In this document: positions 22,570 to 31,821 of the stretch, piece after piece
Numbering within the stretch: the stretch's first letter is position 1
How the letters are laid out: each line of letters starts with the position of its first letter
Assembly: GCA_023014365.1 (NCBI GenBank)
Contig: JAEBUN010000016.1
Coordinates: 496,001 to 560,000 of the forward strand
Direction of reading: 5' to 3'
Origin: Lepiota brunneoincarnata
Lineage: Eukaryota; Basidiomycota; Agaricomycetes; Agaricales; Agaricaceae
Length of the DNA: 64,000 nt
The notes under the pieces: generated by a model
Told to the model about the DNA's origin: nothing
What the model saw: only the letters and a program-made list of their open reading frames with translations
Database searches by the model: none
Program-made: the position numbers and the translations under genes

Positions 22570-23480
22570 GCTACGCTTGATCCATCCGGATTACAATTGA
22601 GGCAACATTTAGAGTGCACCTCATGGTGAGGAACAGACTCGAATTGCGGGTTATCCCGTGAGTTGATATGTTCATGCAAGCCGTGGGCACCGGATTTGCT
22701 CTATATCTTCGTATTCCCACCCAACTGGTGATGCCCTGCATGGAAGTGCAAGGGGAGATATGGGGCTTACCCGATCGTAGAACAGTTAATCAAAATACGC
22801 TCGACAGTCGGATATCGGCCGGTTGACGCCATGGGACGATACATTACCACAGAGTCATATGATTTGCACCCGAATGCCTCGCCCTGTCGCCCTAAAGAGT
22901 TACAGACCCTAGAATTCTAAAGACTCAAAAGCTAGTCGTCATCTCATTCGATATTGTTCAGATTGATAGTGTTGGTAAACTTATACTTTGGTGTTTCAAC
23001 CTTGATTGAGTCTGAAGCGAAACCACTGTAATAAATTATACGGCTCGCGTTGGGTGATGATCAATTTTCAGGGAACGGCCCTGATTGTGCTGTGGGATAT
23101 ATTTGGCACGGGCCTCCGGACCAAACAAGCCATTTGCCATTTCCGAGCCCTTAACTTCTTCCTCGATACTCACTGTACCCCTTTCGCATTAACCTACGGT
23201 ACCTGTCCAAAGGAGAAAAAGCACGAGAAATAACGGGCCCGTCGACCCATCAGACGAGCATCTCCGCCGTATACGTTCTGCTGGCTTTTGGACCCCTGGC
23301 TGCACCCACGTTGGACTCACCGCATTTTGAGGCGTCGCAAGGGAACTTACCGGTTTTCAGCTGTGCCAACACCCTATATCCTTTCCATCAACACTACCAA
23401 CTTGCCTAACACGCCGCGCTCGCATCAACACCTTCACCCTCTTTCTATTATCCCATTATCCCCCTGGGTCACAATCAAAA
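22570..23480. other. no gene recognised; 5' flank of the ALY/REF gene
   Basis: Only short frames (23006-23233 and 23288-23497 +). The last 150 nt are pyrimidine-rich, as is common just before fungal start codons. Confidence 0.3.
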
Positions 23481-24485
23481 ATGCAAAACATGTATAATCA
23501 ATCACACGTCCAACGACTGCAAGCTGCTGCCGCGGCGCGACTGAATAAATCTCATGGGGCAAAGCGACAATTGCTCGGGACCAAGGCCGTTCTTGCGCCA
23601 GCCTGGAGGCCGAATGTTGCTAATGGCGCGGCAGGAACTGCGGGCACGGTAGACGGAGCAGCGAAAGGGAAAGAGGTGGGGAGTAAGATCCTGTTGTCCA
23701 AGTTGCCTGTGGATGTTACCGCCACCGAGGTCGAAGTGAGTTTTGTCCTTCAAATTTCGTGACATAGTCGGTCGTTCCTATCCTTTGATTCTAATTGCCA
23801 CCCTTTTTGGACAGGAGTTGTTCAAGAAAACGATCGGGCCACTGAAGGATATGTTCCTAGTATACAATAGTCAAGGAAAGTCGAAGGGTATGGCGATCGT
23901 GGTATTCGCCAGGCCAGGTGACGCGGCTATCGCGAGGCAGAAATATGATGGAAAGATAGTTGATGGTCGTGCGTGCTCTCACTCCCAATCGATTTCCATC
24001 GACAGTGACAGATCCTGTCTGTTTCGTCCCCAGGAAGGCCAATCAAAGTTGAAATCGTCTACGATAGTATGCCCGGCGCCACCTGACCAACCGATATCCG
24101 CAACAACACCGACGCTGCTCAATCGACTAGGAGCCAAATTGCCTGACGTTGCAACTCCAAAGGTTTCTCCGAAACCAGCCCCATCCCCAGTCTTGCCAAC
24201 ACTGTTCGCCGCTTCTTTCGCTTGCCTCTTTTTAACAAACTCATTTGACTTTTTTGTACAGACAGCAAAGAACGCAACGACCTGTAGCCCCTGCCATCCA
24301 TGTCGCCGCTCCCAGACGAGTGCGGTTTAAGAAAGGTCCAAAGAGGCTGAAGAAGCAGCACTTGATGCTGGCCGGGTCTGTGGCTCCCGCTGGTGGATTC
24401 AAAGGGTCTAGTGACCAAGGACGACCTGGACAAGGAAATGGAGGATTACAGAGCTGCGGCCCCCTCGCTCGGACTCGCAGTATGA
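23481..24485 (+). CDS. ALY/REF-type mRNA export adaptor (Yra1/Mlo3-like), frame broken
   Basis: The protein binds RNA through one RRM and couples transcription and splicing to export via the UAP56/Sub2 helicase and Mex67. Exons: 23481-23735, 23815-23968, 24034-24189 and from 24266. The RRM runs from SKILLSKLPVDVT (RNP2) in exon 1 through SKGMAIVVFARPGDA (RNP1) in exon 2 to PIKVEIVYDS in exon 3. A basic linker follows with RRVRFKKGPKRLKK, then a C-terminal TKDDLDKEMEDYRAAA, which fits the helicase-binding motif of this family. Two frame breaks are needed: near 24078 (ATGCCCGGCGCCACC, one base too many) and between about 24360 and 24405. Introns are 79, 65 and 76 nt. Such a gene is normally important, so either the indels are sequence errors or another allele or copy is active. 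Confidence 0.65.
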
Positions 24486-24838
24486 TAGCAGAAATAGGGG
24501 ACTTGCTGATGGTTCATAACTGGGGGTAGTCTTTCCGGTTTGTTTTCGTTCGTGTTCAAATTGTTTTCCGTTATCTTATCTTGCGGAGATAATTACATAA
24601 TACACTTATCAGCCACTGTGTCCAATCTAGGGTATATTCGGCTAAGCTTGGGTCGATAGCACTTGGACCTCAGGTATCCTTACCACCTCCATCGCCGTAC
24701 ATAGCAGAGAACTATATCTCGTGAAAACATCCATAGCATCCGAAGAGCAGTCAAGCACTCCCGACCCGACATTTGTCCGAAGAAATCTAGGCTCGCACAC
24801 CACACCGCCCTTGAGGATCCCGCGGAGCTTCAAAATCG

Positions 24839-27069
24839 ATGGTCGCGCCTCTCTACACCACCGAATCTGGCCTACTTTTTCATGCAGGGAAGATCCTAGT
24901 ACTGACTGTGGGGCTCCCCGCCCGCGGTAAAACACATATCTCAAGGTCTTTAGAGAGATACTTGAGATGGACGGGCGTGAAGACACAGGTCGTGAGTTTG
25001 GGCGATTATAGGAGGAAGACATTAGGTGGAGCGCAAAAGTTGCCGCCGGATTATTTTACGCTAGGGTGAGCCATACCACTTTTCTTTAATTTTATTGGGG
25101 ATGTTTGTTGGCCCTTGGTTCGATGGGGAGACGTGGCAAACTGACACGAGTGTCCATTCAGGCGAAAAGAGTCCGGAGACGATGGCGCTCAGAAAGAAGG
25201 TCTCTGAGGGGTGCGAGCAGCTTATCTGGGATTTCTTTGAAAATGGTGGGCAGGTGGTGATTTATGATGCGAATAATGGGACGAGGGCGGGTAGGGGGGC
25301 GATAGCGGAGAGGTTTGACAAGAAAGGGATTCATATTATTCTACTTGGTGAGTGGTTGGTGGTACTGTGCTGTAGGTTTGATATTAATGGAGATTGCATC
25401 CCCGTTATGTCTCGATGATGGGTTCTTGATCCAATGGTAATTGTGGGATGAAGAATCCTCGTGCGACAACCAGGAGATTATTGAGAGGAACATTCGGAGC
25501 GTCAAGATCTCCTCGCCGGACGTAAGCCATTATTCTTTTCGCTCAAACAGTATCTTACCGGCCACCTTTTCTGTAGTACAAGGGGTGGAATCCAGACAAG
25601 GCGGTCGAGGATTACTATCTCCGCATCCGCGACCACGAGAAGTATTATGAACCCCTTGAGGAACTTACTTGGCCGTACATCCGCATCATCAATGTCGGGG
25701 AGAAGATTCCTGTTGAATGTACGTCCTCACGAGGCATCCGACTTTTGACCAGAGGTTGACTCTAAATCGTTTCAGCAAATTCAAGGCTATCTGCAAGTGC
25801 GTCTTCGTTTTATTTCCTTCTCGTCATGTCTGACAGGTCGTACCCAGTCGCGCATTGTTTTCTTCCTCATGAACATCCATAATCGGTTCCGGACCATTTG
25901 GTTTGCCCGCGTAAGCCATGCACGCTCATACCTAAATCCAGCGAAACCGACAGTCAGAATAGTCTGGCCAATCGCTCATTGAGCATTCATACAAGGCTGA
26001 CTCCGATCTTTCACCTGCGGGATGGGAATACGCCGAGAAGCTGAAGGATGTTGTCTTGGGGCGTCGGATGAAGGTCCTTCAAGAGCGGGGCATCAATCCC
26101 TCCAAACGGAAGTTGGTGGTATGTCCAAGCCTCTTGGGAGAAGGTCATGCCAAATTGAAACGCCAGATGTAGATTTGGACATCTACGCGCCGTCGGGCAC
26201 ATCATACAGCGTGGCCGTTTCTCTCGGGCCCCTGCCCCAGATGAAATGCCGGAAAAAGTTATATCAATTGTCAACAAACCCATCGAGAGTGTTCGCTCAT
26301 CCACACCTATCACGAAAGCTGGCCCCAAGTCCAGTGTACCAGGAACACCAGGCACAGCCGCATTTGACGCCCAAACTGCCGCTCCCGCCACCGGTTTTAC
26401 TTCTGGTGTCTTTCCCAGCGGCTAGTGATACTGGTGCCACCCCCACAACCAAGAACAAGGTCATCATGCCCGAGTTGCTCAAGGTTGTCGAGAAAACCCA
26501 GATGTTGGAGATCAATCCCGGAATTTGGGACGGGTTAACGCCTGATCAGGCAAAGAAGTATTATCCGGAGGATTGGGATCGATTCACCAAGGATCCATAC
26601 TCGTATCGCGTGCCTAGGGCCGAAAGTTACCATGATCTAAGCGGTGAACCTCCTACCTACTAAGCAGTTAACATGCATATATTCATGCTTTTATACAGTC
26701 CGCCTAGAACCAATTCTCATCGAGCTGGAACGCGAACGCGAAGATCTGCTCATCATCGGCCACGCCTCCGTAATCCGCTGTCTCCTGGCGTACCTCATCG
26801 GTCTTCCTGCCTCCGAAATTCCCACAATCGAAATCGCTCGTGGTGATCTACTCGAGATTGTACCCGCGTCATATGGGGTACATAGCAAGGCATTTCACTT
26901 TTGGGATGGGCCTGGGAGGAAGGGTGAGAATGGGCATTGGGGAAAGGATGAAACTAATTTCTATGAGAATTACGCGGAGGATACGAAGGGAAAGAGGATT
27001 GCTGTTGGGAATGCGGAGGGGTTGGGGGTGGGAGATGGTTTTGGTTTTGGACCTGGGAGAGGTGCATAA
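24839..27069 (+). CDS. 6-phosphofructo-2-kinase (PFK26-like), several frame breaks
   Basis: Makes fructose-2,6-bisphosphate, the cytosolic activator of glycolysis. Exons: 24839-25065 (APLYTTESG; P-loop GLPARGKTHIS), 25162-25347, 25454-25521, 25577-25718, 25776-25796, 25848-25910, 25963-26118, 26173-26643 and 26699-27069. The phosphatase-like domain spans VFFLMNIHNR to LLIIGHASVIRCLLAY, but the RHG catalytic histidine position reads Arg-Ser-Gly (FAR | SGQS, across the 25910/25963 junction). This is as in yeast Pfk26, so kinase-only activity is likely. A Pro/Thr/Ser-rich insert lies between TAWPF and INPGIWDG. Frame breaks occur before the ATG (a family-like N-terminal stretch with FVRRNLGSHTTPPLR is in another frame, 24721-24838), at GGG 25064-25066, near 25780, near 26229 and near 26424. 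All splice sites look normal. Status: a real gene with indels or sequence errors. Confidence 0.8.
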
Positions 27070-27495
27070 GATGGGAATTAAGTGGCGGCGGGAGGAGGCG
27101 CCTGCGGGGTTGTATACACCTGAGTAAAGGAACTTGGGGGGGCGTGTGTTTGTGCTCCAGCTCTCTTCCTTAGTTTTCCTGAATGTAAGACGCAACATAT
27201 ATTTCATGATCTGCTGGGATCAACTGCTGCGCGGACTGTACCCGGGCCACTATCCCCGGATCGCTTCTAGGAACTTGCAATTCTAACTTTCATCTTCTTG
27301 TTTGATGGTCTGTCGGTGGTTTAGCCTCAACCTGTGTCTTTCATTGACCAACGATAATCTGATACCGAATCTACTAAGTCACGCGGCGGGGTTACCCAGA
27401 GACTGCGACTATTATCGATGATCGATGATCCTCTGCCACGCGTAAGTGAGCCCTGCATTCCCCGGTGCACAGCAATTCCCCCGAATTGTTCCAAC
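27070..27495. other. intergenic region
   Basis: 3' flank of the PFK26-like gene and 5' flank of the F-box gene. I see no gene in it. Confidence 0.3.
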
Positions 27496-29165
27496 ATGTT
27501 CACCGACCCTTTCCCCTCAAAACTAGGAAACTTAGACATCTGGAGCAATATCCTGGCATACCTGGAAGCACCCTCAGACGGTGGTTCCGTAGCCGACGTT
27601 AATGCGAGACAAGTTAGACAGCGGGCCATGCTTGGGGTGGCCTTACTCTCACCGGCTCTCACAGCTCCCGCGCTTGACTCTCTCTGGAAAACCATGACTT
27701 CACTTCAGCCAGTGGCTCGAGTCTTGAATGGGACTGAGGATCTCTTGCAGTTCCAGGAAATTAACTACGGTGGTGGTACTAGTACTGGCAGCTGGGTACG
27801 TTGTTCTAATAACATCGCCTTCACGAGCCCGCTATAGTCGCCAAATATTTGCAGATACTGTTAAACCCAGTTCCCAGACAACTGCGTGCTCGTGCTGTAG
27901 GCTATCTGGCTCGCATCCAACACTGCCGCTTTCTAGGGTTAAACGCGAAGGAGGTCAGCCTCTGGCTTACACTCGCCGGAATTCTAGTTCATTCCACCCT
28001 TCTTCCAAATCTGAAGTCGTTGGCACTCGACCTCACCCAATACGGTAGTCCCACCCAGTGTGAATGGCTAAATTCTATATTCCCCATAATACCCTCCACC
28101 CTGAAGACGATATCCTACACCACTGCTTCGTCCACCGCTGCCACAAATGTGGAGTATTTACAAAATATGTTCAAGTCTCGATCGCTGGACCTGGCTCGGA
28201 TTGTGTACCGTGGTTTTCCTTCGTCCACTCTCTTGCGGAGTTGCATGCAATTCGAAGGGCTAGATACCCTCAAGTTGAATTTCGAAGGCCATACCCCTTC
28301 ACGCAGCAACCTACGCCTCGTGATTCCCCCGTTGTTAGGCCATCTCCGGTAGCTTCGGGACCTGGAAATCGATTTGAGACTTTTTCACCATAGCCAGCAT
28401 CTCGTATTGCCTGCACAGCTCCCTGCTCTGCGGGTTCTTCACATCATCGGCGATGGTCATGACCTCCTCGGGTTCTTTCAACATCGCGGAGTCACCTCTG
28501 TCTCGCTGCTCTCATTCTCCGCGACAGTTTGGCAGGGGAACACATCGATATGGACCAAGCTATGTAACGAGACCAGCCGAAGGTTCCCGTCTATAAATTC
28601 CCTGTCCCTCCGCACTATGGGTAGCCACCAAGGCATAGGGGGACGGTTGGTTAGGGAGGACTTGACCTCCATGTCTTCACTCCCCATTACCTCGTTCTGT
28701 TTAGACGGAGTATCTCACTCCTTCAACCAGAACCTCCACCAAATTTTGGAATCCTTTCCCCGTCTGCAGAAGTTCAAGATACTCAACCAGTACTCGACGT
28801 ACTTCGACGCCTCCGCTGTTTTGCCTCATCTTTCCCAGGGATTGCCCCGTTTGCATGAGTTGTGGGTCCCTCTTGATCTAGCATCCTTCGGGAGTCCTTT
28901 GCACATAGACAACGCCATGGGCTCCATTCCTTTGAGGCGATTGTGTATCACAGGCGTTTCAGGTGGCCCCCCGAGCCTCGAAGGCAGCATGCATGTAGTG
29001 AAAAACCTGCTCCATCTGTTCCCTCTGCTAAACGACGTCGCCTTCGTTGGGACTCCAGCCCATCGCTGCGTCACCGAGATACAACAGCTTTTCGTATTTT
29101 TTCATGCAAGTGTAGCCATATTTCTGAACCGAGCCCAGGGGCTGGGTGTCTGCCAGCGTCGCTAG
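27496..29165 (+). pseudogene. F-box/LRR-like protein with one in-frame TAG
   Basis: Exon 1, 27496-27795 (ATG at 27496, 100 codons), has an F-box-like start (LDIWSNILAYLEAP, then LLSPALTAPALDSLWKTM). A 59-nt intron follows (gtacg ... gcag). Exon 2, 27855-29165, encodes irregular Leu-rich repeats (LPNLKSLALDL, LDTLKLNFEG, ALRVLHIIG, RLHELWVPL). TAG at 28350-28352 interrupts the frame in GHLR*LRDLEID, and the same frame continues for 270 codons to the normal stop at 29163. CAG to TAG is a likely origin. Members of this family act as substrate adaptors of SCF ubiquitin ligases and are abundant in Agaricomycetes. If the TAG is real, the product is cut to about 266 residues. Otherwise the gene is intact. 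Confidence 0.65.
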
Positions 29166-29796
29166 TTGGTTGTATACAAATTAGCTTGTAGTCCTTGAGC
29201 TGTTGGTTTGTTGAGGATATCAACATGTTATCACACCACCTCACCAGTACTTGAAATTACCAGGGTTGTCAGCGGACTTACCCCGTCAACATGAAATGCG
29301 TCAAATACCATGACCAAGAAGTCACGACTGTTCAATATCGGAGCTTCGAAACATAATGGGTCCACAGATATTGTGTGGGAAAATGCAGGGATAGTGCTGC
29401 AAGGAGACATGAAACGAGTCTCAGTCGACCTCAAGCTGAGGGTGATGGAATAATAATGACTGGCCCAACCTCCATTGGCTGAAGCCCAATTAACAGGCTA
29501 CACGAACCCTCACTTTTCGTGTCGACGGAACATATCTTGAAACGAAGGAAATGTACTGAATTTTCGTCAGTTTTCTCCTGGGGTTTGGGAGTGACCCTGA
29601 GGGGCCGGTGCCTACTTCGGAGGCGCGACAGGTTACGCTGCCTGACACAGAAAAGGCCCAAAAGCATCTTCTCAATGGAGAAGATCCAAATGCTTCTACG
29701 AGAGATCCTTATTCTTGATGTCATTCAGGCGCCCACTCCTGGGCGACTTACAGCGGACTCGGGGGCAACCCCATGTGATTGAACGCACGCATCCGA
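29166..29796. other. no gene recognised
   Basis: Short frames on both strands (29431-29724 -, 29519-29782 +) without recognisable features. Confidence 0.3.
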
Positions 29797-30187
29797 GTCG
29801 GTGCGTGCTTCGTTGGAACCCACCACGCGCTCACTTGGGGAGGAATACATGAGAGTCGGAACCTGCTTGCCGGTGGGTCCTAGTCTGCTTATCCATACCC
29901 CCCAGGGTCGCCTGTGGCCTCTTCATTTTCCATCTCGACAGTTATCAGATTTGTCGATGACCCTGAATCCAGAGATCCACAATCTCAATCGGACTGCATC
30001 TCGCTTGGTATCAAAGCAATCCACCATCGGGCGAAGAGGACCACTTGCCTCGCTGTGTGCTCTGTGTGTCTAGGTCCTGGGCAGCACCTTCCCCTCCATC
30101 CTTCCAACTACAAACGGTTCTTTTGCACATTTTTGATACGTAACAACTCGTTCACTGTTGCACCCAGTATCTCGGGGACTGAGTAGG
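29797..30187 (+). pseudogene. remnant of a NACHT NTPase
   Basis: The segment TVIRFVDDPESRDPQSQ (about 29938-29990) corresponds to VAIRFIDEPQARNPVSQ of the NACHT gene at 42297, with the following LYTQVLGSTFP-type piece in another frame. The P-loop half is missing. The first about 95 nt repeat at 31530-31640. Confidence 0.45.
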
Positions 30188-30577
30188 ATTTTTCCTCTTC
30201 GCTTCCTCCTTTTGTTCGTCCCAGCTTAGGGATGCTGCTTATTGTGTGCTTTAAAGCTTCCATTCTGTCCTGTATGGTTTTCCAGTGCGGGTAATATGCC
30301 GGTCTTTCTATATCAGGCTATGCTCCAGACAGCCATAACGTCCTTGGACCCACCAATGGATGGCATATAATGGTAGATGGTATAAGTTCAGCAGCATCAG
30401 CTGCTTGGTGCCACACCAGCTTCGAAAGTATTCACCACTGCCTTCCCTCATCTCAAACTTCCCCGTAGAGCCTCTGCACTCACCGCGCACACAAAATGGA
30501 AAGTAAGCCACTTCGAGGGTACTTATGTCATTAAGTCACATCCATTCATCTATTGATCGGACACTAGCAGTAGGGCG

Positions 30578-31168
30578 ATGCAAGGTATGGCCCGACAGAC
30601 TCTATTCTCAGCTGATTTCGTTAATGATGCGACGGTACATAGACCAAAGCCCAAGCAGCATCAAGGAGAAGCAGGAATCGCTGGGGCCAGGGAGGGTCGG
30701 AATCCATGTGAAGCGGGGATCCGCGGGGCCAGGAATGCCCGGAGTCAGGGCGAAGCAAGGATCCCCGGAGCCAGGGGTGCTCGCATTCCAGGTGAAGCAG
30801 GGATCACCGGGACCAGGAAGACCCAGACTCGGGGCGAAGCAGGAACTCCCGGCGCCAGATGGGCCCGGAAACAACGCGAGGCAGCCAAGAGGACCCGGAG
30901 TCGCGAGGCAGCCAAGAGGGCCCGGAGTCGTGAGGACTCGCAAGAAGATGGACAAATCACGGTGGGGGTACGATCCAAGGGGCCGCGGCGGCAATGTACG
31001 TCAAGAACCAGTGGTGACAAGGTCACGGACCGCCTCATCACAGCGGAATTGAATCACGCCGCCATCATTTTCCAATCATTTCTACCTTTGAACACTGGTC
31101 AGACAATCACAACGATCGAGAAACGTTCTTGGTGGTGTTACGCCATAGTGGGGTCCCTATCTACCTAG
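30578..31168 (+). CDS. open frame of collagen-like 14-residue repeats, doubtful gene
   Basis: A 196-codon frame reads four to five GEAGIxGARxARxx units from the minisatellite at 30668-30877, then two EAAKR(T/A)RSR units, then a less ordered end. The overlapping frame from 30525 gives GPG-rich units, and the minus strand is also open, as expected when a 42-bp unit lacks stops. There is no signal peptide, so the frame may be only a by-product of the repeat. Confidence 0.25.
   Translation: MQGMARQTLFSADFVNDATVHRPKPKQHQGEAGIAGAREGRNPCEAGIRGARNARSQGEARIPGARGARIPGEAGITGTRKTQTRGEAGTPGARWARKQREAAKRTRSREAAKRARSREDSQEDGQITVGVRSKGPRRQCTSRTSGDKVTDRLITAELNHAAIIFQSFLPLNTGQTITTIEKRSWWCYAIVGSLST
30668..30931 (+). 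repeat. minisatellite, 5 x 42 bp then 2 x 27 bp
   Basis: Units of 42 bp start at 30668, 30710, 30752, 30794 and 30836, each opening with gaagc(a/g) and carrying a g-g-g-a-t-c-like core. They are followed by two 27-bp units, gaggcagccaagaggacccg and the rest, at 30878 and 30905. The units have diverged by about 10-40 percent. Confidence 0.85.
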
Positions 31169-31821
31169 ATGTCGAATTGCACCGTTGACCAACAATATGA
31201 CCTTTAATAAGCAATATTGATTTTCAAGTCCGATTGGAGGATTATCGCAATGCATGATATTGACCCAAAATCTTGGCATACTTCTCCAGCAATGTCCGTC
31301 AGAGGCTTCCTTTGCCACCATTTCCTTCAATTAAACGCCTGAATAAGTGGGAACAGAGTATTCCAAGTCTCCTTACATACACGGATAGGTTTCGCATGCA
31401 GCGCGTGATATCCTCCACACAGCTGGTATATATGTAACATTCAATCAAGTCGAAAATGGTCCTATTTCTACCTCTAACGTGCCTTACATGATAGATGCAT
31501 CTGTCCGCCTCAGATGAGCACAAAGGTTTCCATTGGTAGGTGAACGCCTCATTGGAACCACCACGCGCGCCCACTTGGAGAAAAACTGTCGTCGCACATG
31601 AGTGCCAGAACCTGCTTGTTAATAAGTTCCAGTCTGACAGATACCCAGTTACCTTGTCCAGCGTGGCCCCGTATCCGTTATCCATTAGTAACTAGCATAC
31701 GTCGTTTGCGATCGGCTGCGCTTGCACTATAGAACTCCGCGGTCATAATGTATAGCGATAAGCATATTTGTTTAAATAGTCAGCGCTATGACTGATGATT
31801 ATCCCCCACATGTCAGGCCTT
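31169..31821. other. no gene recognised; contains repeat gamma
   Basis: 31530-31640 matches 29797-29890 (blocks tggaaccaccacgcgc and cagaacctgcttg) in direct orientation. Otherwise nothing was seen. Confidence 0.4.

Noticed and set aside
30608..30994. Minus-strand Pro-rich 128-codon frame
   Set aside because: Complement of the 42-bp minisatellite; no independent evidence.
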